Part shown: piece by piece, positions 1 to 6,233 of the stretch
Layout of the letters: each line of letters starts with the position of its first letter
Position numbering within the stretch: position 1 is the stretch's first letter
Source: Nitrososphaerales archaeon TH5894
Lineage (GTDB): Archaea; Thermoproteota; Nitrososphaeria; Nitrososphaerales; Nitrososphaeraceae
Direction: 5' to 3'
NCBI GenBank assembly: GCA_014523485.1
Contig: JAATVK010000244.1
Span: 1 to 11,944 of the forward strand
Length of the DNA: 11,944 nt
Position numbers and translations under genes: made by a program
The notes under the pieces: model-generated
The model's input: the letters and a program-made list of their open reading frames with translations, nothing else
Told to the model about the DNA's origin: nothing
Database searches by the model: none

Positions 1-64
1 ATTTTCCGTTCTATCTTTCTCTTTTTAATAATAGATGCATATTTCGGTTAACTACGATAAGATG

Positions 65-92
65 GAAAAAAGGTAACTCAAATTTATTGAGT
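65..92 (-). terminator. Possible hairpin plus T-tract terminator of the HprK-like gene
   Basis: A perfect 6-bp inverted repeat (ACTCAA / TTGAGT, 5-nt loop, 76-92) is followed on the minus strand by TTACC and six T residues (66-71 on plus are A). It lies about 57 nt past the stop codon of the minus-strand gene that ends at 149. Archaeal termination depends mainly on T-tracts, so the T run matters more than the hairpin. The assignment rests on position and composition only. Confidence 0.35.
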
Positions 93-95
93 GTT

Positions 96-116
96 AAAAT
101 AACGCATTGTTATTTT
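96..116. repeat. Perfect 8-bp inverted repeat with T-rich flank
   Basis: AAAATAAC (96-103), loop GCATT, then GTTATTTT (109-116) forms a perfect 8-bp stem, with extra T on the plus-strand side. It sits 33-53 nt beyond the stop of the minus-strand gene and just before the other hairpin at 76-92. It may form part of a double, possibly bidirectional, transcription stop. Confidence 0.4.
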
Positions 117-148
117 TAGTATTTCTAAAAAGATTAACGAATCTGTAA

Positions 149-1264
149 TCATGTAGAGAATTTATCAAGTATCATATCAGACCATTTTCTTCCACTACTT
201 TTTAGTATATAACAGTCAATACTAGATAATAATTCCTCCATCATTTTTTTCTCCGCCTCTAAAAGATCATATGCTGTTTTACCCTCAATTCGTAAATATT
301 TTATTAAATCACTATAAGGGGGAAATAGAAATGCGTCATCACTATTTTCTATAGCTCTTTTTAATGCATCATCTACCGAAATCCTGATCATTTTTTCTTC
401 TTTTTCCCCTGCACTACCTTTTTCCAAGAAGAAAAGAGAATTTATTGTTGTCTTATCTTTAATTTTTGCATCTTTTATAATGTCGCTAATGTGATACTTA
501 GGAGGTTTTATTCTTGACTGTCCAATTGTATTAATCGTAAAGATCGGTACATTATGATCTGCCAATTTATGCATCAAACTCCTGCCAGTTTTTGAGTGAA
601 TCAAACTTCTAATTCTCATTCCTTTTTTATTATTTGTATCATTATCACTATTATGAGATGATGATTGTGCCTCAACCGCTGTTCTATATGTATGTGCACT
701 AATTGTCATTGATTTTGGAAAGCATACTGCAGTGTTTGGCAGATTGATTATAGTCATATCATCAGACAAAAAATAAAATCCATGTTTAACACATTTTATT
801 ACAGTTGTTGTCTTGCCAGTATCTGGAGGCGCTGAAAGGAAAAATCCTTGACCAGTTGGAGAGGACATACACGCAGAATGTAAAAGAATGTATTCTTTAG
901 AAAGAAAGAGAAATCTGAGAATAGGTTCTACTAAATTCACATATGTAACATGTTTGGATCTTGATATTAATTCATTAATGGATACCTCTATTTTGCTTCC
1001 ATTAAATTTTATTTGGAATTGAGCTCCTGAAGAACCAAAATGTTCTGTATATTTGATAGTATATTGTGAACCTCCAGATTCAAAGTTATCTGTCATTAAT
1101 TTCCTAGTAGCACGAAATTTGGACATATCGGAATCTTTGGAAAAAGATCTTATCAGTAGTGTGATGTCAGGATCACTAAACTCTTTTGACGAAAAATATT
1201 CTAACTCTTGTAAATTTATCTCTGACTTAACCTTAATGATATCATGAATATTATAGTAATACAA
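149..1264 (-). CDS. HprK-like (HPr kinase/PEPCK-type) P-loop ATPase, function unknown
   Basis: The 371-residue product resembles the C-terminal fold of HPr kinase/phosphorylase and its many uncharacterised relatives. Visible motifs are LHSA at 128-131, a P-loop APPDTGKTT at 145-153, then a strand-helix segment ending in LSDDM (166-170), the spacing typical of HprK-like proteins where the Asp pair binds metal or nucleotide. LFFLEKG at 277-283 matches the following core strand. Residues 198-215 form a low-complexity Ser/Asn/Asp linker. No signal peptide or membrane segment is seen, so it is probably cytosolic. The start is TTG at 1262-1264; the next Met is residue 47, inside the protein, and a TTTAAA box lies about 32 nt upstream, fitting a leaderless transcript. 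The target is unknown. Such proteins occur near surface glycan or peptide-modification genes, but no HPr partner is present here. The fold call is fairly sure; the substrate is not known. Confidence 0.75.
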   Translation of the reverse strand: MYYYNIHDIIKVKSEINLQELEYFSSKEFSDPDITLLIRSFSKDSDMSKFRATRKLMTDNFESGGSQYTIKYTEHFGSSGAQFQIKFNGSKIEVSINELISRSKHVTYVNLVEPILRFLFLSKEYILLHSACMSSPTGQGFFLSAPPDTGKTTTVIKCVKHGFYFLSDDMTIINLPNTAVCFPKSMTISAHTYRTAVEAQSSSHNSDNDTNNKKGMRIRSLIHSKTGRSLMHKLADHNVPIFTINTIGQSRIKPPKYHISDIIKDAKIKDKTTINSLFFLEKGSAGEKEEKMIRISVDDALKRAIENSDDAFLFPPYSDLIKYLRIEGKTAYDLLEAEKKMMEELLSSIDCYILKSSGRKWSDMILDKFST

Positions 1265-1293
1265 ATATACAAAATTACTATTTTTAAAAGAGA

Positions 1294-1299
1294 TTTAAA
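1294..1299 (-). promoter_or_regulatory. TATA box of the HprK-like gene
   Basis: TTTAAA is centred about 32 nt before the TTG start at 1264 on the minus strand. This is close to the TATA-to-start distance expected for a leaderless archaeal mRNA. No Shine-Dalgarno sequence is visible between the box and the start, which supports the TTG start. Confidence 0.5.
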
Positions 1300-1312
1300 C
1301 ACTATTCCTTTA

Positions 1313-1324
1313 TCTTATATAAGA
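1313..1324. repeat. 12-bp perfect palindrome TCTTATATAAGA
   Basis: A symmetrical 12-bp palindrome containing a TATA-like core lies between the divergent HprK-like and glycosyltransferase genes. It could be an operator or a symmetrical TATA element, but palindromes of this kind also arise by chance in DNA this rich in A+T. Confidence 0.3.
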
Positions 1325-1418
1325 ATGTTCAATTATTATATCTTTTGAGATTTTGAAATGGTTTTAGTATCGTATATTTATTATAACATTATATTTGTGT
1401 ATATTAAGAATATTATGA

Positions 1419-1447
1419 ACTATATTTTAATAGTAATTAAATATAGT
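1419..1447. repeat. 9-bp inverted repeat in the divergent intergenic region
   Basis: ACTATATTT (1419-1427) and AAATATAGT (1439-1447) are perfect inverted copies with an 11-nt spacer. The surrounding 283-bp gap (1265-1547) is very AT-rich and holds no convincing gene. The repeat may be a regulator site or a chance product of composition. Confidence 0.25.
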
Positions 1448-1515
1448 ATAAAGGTATAAGAAATTTATTACTAAAAAGAATATTAAAAAATGTTATAAAT
1501 ATAACTCACGATAAT

Positions 1516-1523
1516 TTTAATAT
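1516..1523 (+). promoter_or_regulatory. TATA-like box for the dolichyl-phosphate sugar synthase gene
   Basis: TTTAATAT is centred about 28 nt before the GTG at 1548, the spacing of a leaderless archaeal promoter. No comparable box sits at that distance from the internal ATG at 1587, so this element favours the GTG start. A second TATA-like stretch (TTATAAATA) lies slightly further upstream, near 1493-1501. Confidence 0.4.
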
Positions 1524-1547
1524 GCAGATGTTTCCTATCAAAAACAA

Positions 1548-2342
1548 GTGCAAACCAATCATCACGAAATATTTGAAACTAAAAATATGTATACAATTTC
1601 AATAATAATTCCTACATATAACGAAGCAGAAAATATTATATCATTATTAGATAAAATTAAAGAAAATTTAACTCACAATGTTTTTACAGAAATTATAATA
1701 GTAGATGATAATTCTCCAGATGGTACTAGTAATATCGTACAAAATTACATAGATTACGATGTTGAATCTAAAAGAGGAAATGTAAACTTTAAAGAAAAGT
1801 TATATTCACTTAAAATTATTAATAGAAAAATCAAAAATGGTTTAATCCCAGCCATATTAGATGGAGTCAAATCATCCCAAGGTGATTATGTACTGGTTAT
1901 GGATGCAGATTTTTCTCATCCTCCTGAAATGATACCAAAAATTATAGAGAAATCTGTAGGCAATTCTAATTCTATAGTTATAGCATCTCGTTATACAAAG
2001 AATGGATCTATAGTTGGATGGCCATTTAAAAGACGACTGATAAGTAAAGCTGCAGCCGTTATTGCGAAATTTGGTCTCAATGTAAATAATGTTACAGATC
2101 CAATGTCGGGATTTTTTGCCGTACCTAGACATATTATCGAAAACCTAAAGATTGATACAAAGGGTTATAAGATCCTACTAGAAATAATTGTAAAATCTAA
2201 AGATATTCCAATATTTGAGATACCATATACTTTCATGGACAGAAAATCAGGTAAAAGCAAAATGGGCTTTAGTGTTATTTTTGACTATATAGGCTCTGTA
2301 TGGCAGTTATATAGATATGGACGAAATCACCAAAAGAAATAA
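1548..2342 (+). CDS. Dolichyl-phosphate mannose (or glucose) synthase, DPM1-like GT2
   Basis: This GT2-family enzyme should move mannose or glucose from GDP- or UDP-sugar to dolichyl phosphate at the cytosolic face of the membrane. Family hallmarks are IIPTYNEAENI (20-30), DDNSPDGT (53-60), the metal-binding DAD in VMDADFSHPPE (117-127), ASRYTKNG (146-153), DPMSGFF (184-190) and RKSGKSKM (232-239). At 264 residues it matches the short soluble DPM1 form and lacks the C-terminal GtrA-like membrane domain found in many prokaryotic homologues. The start used is GTG at 1548, supported by a TATA-like box 28 nt upstream. An ATG at 1587 (residue 14), immediately before the conserved domain, is a reasonable alternative. 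A GT-C enzyme that could use the product follows 94 nt downstream on the same strand. The family is sure; the exact sugar is not. Confidence 0.92.
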   Translation: MQTNHHEIFETKNMYTISIIIPTYNEAENIISLLDKIKENLTHNVFTEIIIVDDNSPDGTSNIVQNYIDYDVESKRGNVNFKEKLYSLKIINRKIKNGLIPAILDGVKSSQGDYVLVMDADFSHPPEMIPKIIEKSVGNSNSIVIASRYTKNGSIVGWPFKRRLISKAAAVIAKFGLNVNNVTDPMSGFFAVPRHIIENLKIDTKGYKILLEIIVKSKDIPIFEIPYTFMDRKSGKSKMGFSVIFDYIGSVWQLYRYGRNHQKK

Positions 2343-2425
2343 ATTTGTTGCTTCTTGCATTATGAATACAAAGATAATTATTAGAATCCAAAAATCCCTT
2401 CTAGTTAAATCTTTGTAATATACTG

Positions 2426-2431
2426 GGTGAT
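2426..2431 (+). promoter_or_regulatory. Shine-Dalgarno site deciding a TTG start
   Basis: GGTGAT is a six-base match to the archaeal anti-Shine-Dalgarno complement (GGAGGTGATC). It ends 5 nt before the TTG at 2437, good spacing. The ATG at 2446 would leave 14 nt, which is too far. This is the clearest ribosome binding site in the window, where most other genes look leaderless, and it suggests translation from a longer mRNA, perhaps co-transcribed with the preceding gene. Confidence 0.55.
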
Positions 2432-2436
2432 TAATT

Positions 2437-3969
2437 TTGAATCAAATGACTAAAAGTAGCAATCTTGGGAATAAAAAAATACTTTTAATTTTCATACCTC
2501 TAGTTTTAAGTTCTTTTACAAGTCTATGGAATATAACAGGTTTTCCTAGCCTACATGTCGATGAGGGTCACTATATGCGTAAAGCTATGTCTACACTGGA
2601 AGGAGAAGGTCTCCAACCACAAGATAGATATTTTGCTCCATATTTTGGACAAATACTACTGGCTGGTATCCTGGGAATGATTGGCTATCCTGATATAGTA
2701 AATCCAGCTCCAGATGCCGATTCAGTAGAATCACTTTATTTAATTCCAAGACTCATTATGGGTTTATTTGCTGTATTAGATACATTGCTAATATACAAAA
2801 TTACAGAAAAAAGATATGGGCTTAAAGTGGCACTTTTAGCATCTATTATATTTGCAGTCATACCATATGGGTGGTTATTAAGAAGAATATTTTTAGAGTC
2901 TATACAACTTCCTCTGCTATTGACTTCTATATTATTAGCCCTTTATATAAAAAGTAACCCAGATCAAGAACAAAATAATAAGTTAGGAATACGAAATATA
3001 TCTTTAATTTTATTATCTGGTGTTTTTCTTGGTCTAGCGATATTTACAAAGATTCCAATTTTTGTTATGATGCCGTTAGTTGGATATATTGTAATGACAA
3101 ATAGTGGTAACAATAAATTAAAAAGTATTGGACTTTGGCTTTTACCTGTTATTTTAATACCTATGGCATGGCCTGCACACGCTTATTCTATGGGGGATTT
3201 TGACACTTGGATGGAAGATGTAATACATCAAACTCAAAGAGAAAGTAAACCTCTAATTAATTCTCTAGCTACTTTCCTTCAAAATGATCCCTTAACATTT
3301 TCATTGGGCATGGCAGGGATTCTTTATGCTGCGATCAGAAGAGATTTCTTCATATTGTTATTTAGTATACCGTTTCTTTTGTTCTTATATTGGATTGATT
3401 TTGTATCTTCATTCCACGTAGTTCCTTTATTACCAGTATTTTCTATTGCTGGAGCAAAGTTAATTGTAGATTTATCCAACCTAATACCTATATCTAAAAT
3501 TAGAAATACTATGCCATATGCCGTGGTATCGGTTATTGCTATTGTTGGATTAATTTCGGTTTTTTCATTAATTACTATTGATTCTAATTCTGTAATATTT
3601 AAAACACATGCTGTATTGATACAACATTTACAACAAAGAAATGATAATGTGACTATGATAGGAAACCCTCTTTACATATGGATGCCTAGACATGTTTTTG
3701 ATCTTTCCTATCAAGATAGAAGTTACTATTCTACAAGACCTTTAGATACTCCATATTTCATAGTAATTGATGATTCAGGTTATAAAAAGATAATTAAAGA
3801 AGAAAGTAAGAGAGGTACTTTCCATAAAAACTTATTCAATCAGACTCATCTAGTAGAAAGTGTTAAACCCGATAATCCTTTACCAAAATACAAAAATAAT
3901 ATTTATCCATATACAAATTTGAAACAATCTCCTATATTAAAACAACTTGATATAAGAGCAAACTACTAG
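2437..3969 (+). CDS. GT-C membrane glycosyltransferase, PMT/ArnT-like
   Basis: The 510-residue product is a polytopic membrane protein resembling dolichyl-phosphate-sugar-dependent transferases (PMT/GT39 and ArnT/GT83 group). After a first hydrophobic helix (about 14-32) comes LHVDEGHYM (39-47), where D42-E43 is the acidic pair in the first external loop that forms the GT-C active site. Further membrane segments appear near 70-84, 102-121, 129-146, 154-171, 186-220, 229-246, 285-301, 304-320, 325-345 and 359-380. FHVVPLLPVFSIAGA (326-340) matches the late PMT helix motif. About 130 mostly polar residues follow (381-510), probably outside the cell. The TTG start is chosen on a GGTGAT ribosome site 5 nt before it; ATG at 2446 is the alternative. 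The upstream DPM1-like gene would supply its lipid-linked sugar. The acceptor (protein, lipid or polysaccharide) cannot be read from sequence. Confidence 0.85.
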   Translation: MNQMTKSSNLGNKKILLIFIPLVLSSFTSLWNITGFPSLHVDEGHYMRKAMSTLEGEGLQPQDRYFAPYFGQILLAGILGMIGYPDIVNPAPDADSVESLYLIPRLIMGLFAVLDTLLIYKITEKRYGLKVALLASIIFAVIPYGWLLRRIFLESIQLPLLLTSILLALYIKSNPDQEQNNKLGIRNISLILLSGVFLGLAIFTKIPIFVMMPLVGYIVMTNSGNNKLKSIGLWLLPVILIPMAWPAHAYSMGDFDTWMEDVIHQTQRESKPLINSLATFLQNDPLTFSLGMAGILYAAIRRDFFILLFSIPFLLFLYWIDFVSSFHVVPLLPVFSIAGAKLIVDLSNLIPISKIRNTMPYAVVSVIAIVGLISVFSLITIDSNSVIFKTHAVLIQHLQQRNDNVTMIGNPLYIWMPRHVFDLSYQDRSYYSTRPLDTPYFIVIDDSGYKKIIKEESKRGTFHKNLFNQTHLVESVKPDNPLPKYKNNIYPYTNLKQSPILKQLDIRANY

Positions 3970-4052
3970 ACTATCTAAATAATATATATTTGTCCATCAT
4001 TAGGAGTATAAAGATAAATTAGAAGAAGGAAATAAATAAATATCATGACCAC

Positions 4053-4066
4053 TTTTTAGTTTTTTT
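4053..4066 (+). terminator. T-tract terminator after the glycosyltransferase unit
   Basis: TTTTTAGTTTTTTT starts about 84 nt past the stop of the GT-C gene. Archaeal RNA polymerase stops at such T runs. It lies before the promoter region of the next gene, so it plausibly separates the glycosyltransferase unit from the dehydrogenase gene. Confidence 0.4.
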
Positions 4067-4114
4067 ATAATAATTAAGAGATAGTTATTTTATGATTTTT
4101 TATTAGTATAGATT

Positions 4115-4122
4115 CAAATATG
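4115..4122 (+). promoter_or_regulatory. Weak TATA-like box for the sugar dehydrogenase gene
   Basis: CAAATATG is centred about 27 nt before the ATG at 4145, the right spacing for a leaderless start, but its match to the archaeal TATA consensus is poor. The surrounding 4081-4125 stretch has other AT-rich candidates that would give a short leader instead. Confidence 0.25.
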
Positions 4123-4144
4123 ATGTATTCCAATGACTTAATGC

Positions 4145-5491
4145 ATGTATAATAATCATTACTCTACAACGATCAGCGTTATAATAATTATTATTGTTGT
4201 AATGTGTGCCAGTTTCATTTATATAGATAACATTGGTGAAGTAGATGCTCAGTCATCAAAAAAATCAAAAAAAGAGCCTTCGATACCAATACTAAAAGAC
4301 ACTGACTTGAAAACAGAATTAATTATTGATAAATTGAAGTTTCCTTCTGGAATGGAGTTTATCGGAAATGATGATCTTTTAGTCATAGAAAAAAATACCG
4401 GTAAAGTGAAACGAGTAACTAACGGAGAGATCGTTGGTGACCTTTTAGATTTAAATGTAGCAACAAAGAGTGAAAGAGGGTTATTGGGTATAGCTGTATT
4501 AGATATATCTAAAACTAAACATGCTAGTAATTATGGTTCCAATGATAAATTTGTTTTTCTTTTTGTAACTGAAACAGAGAACAAAGATGATGGGGAAATT
4601 TTAGGAAATCATGTATACCGATTTGATTTTGTGAATGGCACTCTAATCAATCCTGTCCTTCTACTTGATTTACCTTATTTACCAGGTCCATCACATAATG
4701 GAGGAGTTATGAAAATTGGTCCTGATAATAATTTATATATTATTATGGGGGACTTGAACAGATTAAAAGATCCAACTGGTGATACGATTGCTTCAAATCT
4801 AGAGGGTACGCCTCTACCTGATGGTAGAGGTGGAGTACTACGCATAACACCTGATGGAGAAACGGTTAAGGATGGATTTACCTTAGGAGATGGAGGACTT
4901 TTAGACAAATATTATGGATATGGTGTAAGAAATAGTTTTGGTATTGGTTTTGATAATATTACAGGATTTTTATGGGATACTGAAAATGGATCTCATTATG
5001 GTGATGAAATTAATATCATTAAGCCTGGATTTAATAGTGGATGGAGACAGGTGTTAGGATTATCGTCTATGTATAATGAATTTTCTGATAAGGAGTTTGA
5101 CAAAGGCAAATTAGTGACTTTCAATGGTACTGGTAAATATTATGACCCTGTATTAACTTGGAATGATACTATGGCCCCAACAACCATTGCATTTATTCAT
5201 TCTTCAACGTTAGGAGATGAATATATGGATGATGTGTTAGTAGGTAGCGTAAAAAATGGAACCCTCCTACATTTTGACCTTAATCAAACTAGAACAGGGT
5301 TACAATTAGAAGGATTTTTGTCTGATAAAGTGGTAAATAAACCTGATGAATTAAAATCGGCGATTTTTGGAACTGGTTTTGACATAATTACCGATATCAA
5401 GATAGATCCTACAGATGGAGATGTTTATGTTTTGGCTGCAAATACAAAGAATGGCAAAATTTATAAGGTTTTTAAAGACAGAGATGCTTGA
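4145..5491 (+). CDS. Exported PQQ-dependent glucose/sorbosone dehydrogenase-like beta-propeller
   Basis: This 448-residue protein belongs to the glucose/sorbosone dehydrogenase family, six-bladed propellers that oxidise aldose sugars with PQQ as cofactor. A hydrophobic N-terminus (about 9-27) followed by VDA-QSS (33-38) suggests a signal peptide cut near residue 35, so it acts outside the membrane. Family motifs in order are FPSGMEF (66-72), RGLLGIAV (111-118), SHNGGVMKIGPDNNLYIIMGD (183-203), LPDGRGGVLRITPDG (224-238), YGVRNSFGIGFD (259-270), TENGSHYGDEIN (279-290) and PGFNSGW (294-300). H184 aligns with the catalytic base and R262-N263 with the substrate-contacting pair of soluble glucose dehydrogenase. 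The active site therefore looks intact. No PQQ synthesis gene is in the window, so cofactor use is inferred. Several N-x-S/T sequons are present. It stands alone, with T-rich terminators on both sides. Confidence 0.88.
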   Translation: MYNNHYSTTISVIIIIIVVMCASFIYIDNIGEVDAQSSKKSKKEPSIPILKDTDLKTELIIDKLKFPSGMEFIGNDDLLVIEKNTGKVKRVTNGEIVGDLLDLNVATKSERGLLGIAVLDISKTKHASNYGSNDKFVFLFVTETENKDDGEILGNHVYRFDFVNGTLINPVLLLDLPYLPGPSHNGGVMKIGPDNNLYIIMGDLNRLKDPTGDTIASNLEGTPLPDGRGGVLRITPDGETVKDGFTLGDGGLLDKYYGYGVRNSFGIGFDNITGFLWDTENGSHYGDEINIIKPGFNSGWRQVLGLSSMYNEFSDKEFDKGKLVTFNGTGKYYDPVLTWNDTMAPTTIAFIHSSTLGDEYMDDVLVGSVKNGTLLHFDLNQTRTGLQLEGFLSDKVVNKPDELKSAIFGTGFDIITDIKIDPTDGDVYVLAANTKNGKIYKVFKDRDA

Positions 5492-5532
5492 GATTCTAAC
5501 TAATCATATATTGTTGTTACTTTAAACTCAGC

Positions 5533-5555
5533 TTTTATTTTTCAATTATACTTTT
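5533..5555 (+). terminator. T-rich terminator after the sugar dehydrogenase gene
   Basis: Three T runs (TTTTATTTTT and then TTTTT) begin about 42 nt beyond the stop codon. There is no strong hairpin, which fits T-tract-driven archaeal termination. Confidence 0.35.
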
Positions 5556-5610
5556 TACTCTTCTGTTAGAAACTTTGCAAAGGAAAGTAACATAATGGAC
5601 ATTTGACAAT

Positions 5611-5620
5611 ATTTAAATAT
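5611..5620 (+). promoter_or_regulatory. TATA box upstream of the zinc-knuckle gene
   Basis: ATTTAAATAT is one of the best TATA matches in the window. It predicts transcription starting near 5640-5645. That leaves a leader of about 50 nt before the main ATG at 5694, but only a few nt before a short upstream ORF at 5648. Confidence 0.5.
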
Positions 5621-5647
5621 AATTACTACTATGTAATTTTTCAAATT

Positions 5648-5689
5648 ATGATTATCATATCTTTGAATAGAGGGAAAAAAGGATACTAA
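5648..5689 (+). CDS. Possible 13-codon leaderless upstream ORF
   Basis: ATG at 5648 opens a 13-residue frame (MIIISLNRGKKGY) that ends with TAA at 5687-5689, four nt before the ATG of the zinc-knuckle gene. The TATA box centre is about 32 nt upstream of this ATG, the same spacing seen before the HprK-like and beta-helix genes, which appear leaderless. It could be a small regulatory ORF feeding ribosomes into the next gene. Chance is a real alternative for an ORF this short. Confidence 0.25.
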   Translation: MIIISLNRGKKGY

Positions 5690-5693
5690 TTTA

Positions 5694-6011
5694 ATGGACA
5701 GATCTAAACCCAATAATAATGATAATAATATTATTGAAGTTAAAAATAATATTTTGGAAGAAGGTATAGAATGTTTTACTCATTGGTTATCAGCTGAGGA
5801 GGGAAATAGTGAAAAAAATAGTTATATTCAATTGACCCTAAAAATATTTGAAAAAGATAATAGAATACTTATACACGACTATTTCCAGAATATTGATATT
5901 GAGGTAAAGTTTGATAATGGTGTTCCAGTCTGTACCCTTTGTAAAACAGCTGAATGTGCTCATGCCGAATTTGCAATTTGTACGGAACAAAATCTTTCCT
6001 CTTCTCTCTAA
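5694..6011 (+). CDS. Small protein with a C-x2-C-x4-C-x-H zinc-knuckle-like motif
   Basis: I do not recognise a named family for this 105-residue acidic protein. The N-terminal 16 or so residues are Asn-rich and probably disordered. The middle (17-75) should be a small alpha/beta domain with IECFTHWLS (25-33) and alternating strands around 44-52, 57-63 and 67-73. The C-terminal part holds C80-x2-C83-x4-C88-x-H90, with another Cys at 96, which looks like a one-zinc knuckle. There is no signal peptide or membrane helix, so it should be cytosolic. The ATG start is preceded by no strong ribosome site (only AGGAT about 10 nt upstream) and by a short ORF at 5648-5689. Nucleic-acid or protein binding is the usual job of such knuckles but is only a guess here. 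The gene is monocistronic, with no downstream plus-strand partner. Confidence 0.7.
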   Translation: MDRSKPNNNDNNIIEVKNNILEEGIECFTHWLSAEEGNSEKNSYIQLTLKIFEKDNRILIHDYFQNIDIEVKFDNGVPVCTLCKTAECAHAEFAICTEQNLSSSL

Positions 6012-6068
6012 TATTAATTATCGTGGTAGCTAGGAAATTGAAGTTTTTGAATGGCTCTATATTATTTA

Positions 6069-6233
6069 TTAATTATTATCATAATGTTCTTCATTATGTA
6101 GCCCATTAGATCTGATAAATCTTATTAATTCTGTAGAATCTTCAATATTGTAATATTTTTTCATTTTTTCCAAGGTCTCATCATCATAAATCCTCGGTTT
6201 TTGGATCCTTTTCTCATTCTCGCTTTCTCTCAT
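6069..6233 (-). CDS. Small 54-residue charged protein, possibly ribbon-helix-helix-like
   Basis: The minus strand carries an ATG (6231-6233) to TAA (6069-6071) frame of 54 codons. The product starts MRESENEKRIQKPRIYDDET, followed by an amphipathic LEKMKKYYNIEDSTELIRFI segment (21-40) and a polar tail. Helix-turn-helix spacing in 20-42, with ST before the second helix, recalls the two helices of ribbon-helix-helix DNA-binding proteins after a short strand (KPRIY). The sequence is well mixed and rich in charged residues, unlike translations of random AT-rich DNA, which favours a real gene. A TATA-like TTTATAAAAA (6264-6273) lies about 35 nt upstream. It is convergent with the zinc-knuckle gene, whose stop is 57 nt away. 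Regulatory function is inference; the coding call is moderately supported. Confidence 0.55.
   Translation of the reverse strand: MRESENEKRIQKPRIYDDETLEKMKKYYNIEDSTELIRFIRSNGLHNEEHYDNN

Noticed and set aside
1053..1247. A 64-codon plus-strand frame inside the HprK-like gene
   Set aside because: It is antisense to a gene with clear family motifs and shows no motif of its own.
1358..1459. A 33-codon plus-strand frame rich in Ile, Tyr and Val
   Set aside because: Its composition is what AT-rich noncoding DNA gives, it has no ribosome site or well-placed TATA box, and it overlaps the 9-bp inverted repeat.
1872..2132. An 86-codon minus-strand frame inside the dolichyl-phosphate sugar synthase gene
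   Set aside because: It is a shadow of a gene with intact catalytic motifs; its own translation is rich in Arg, Tyr and Cys without pattern.
4675..4908. A 77-codon minus-strand frame inside the sugar dehydrogenase gene
   Set aside because: It is antisense to the most conserved propeller motifs; its Pro/Ser-rich content mirrors the Gly-rich sense strand.
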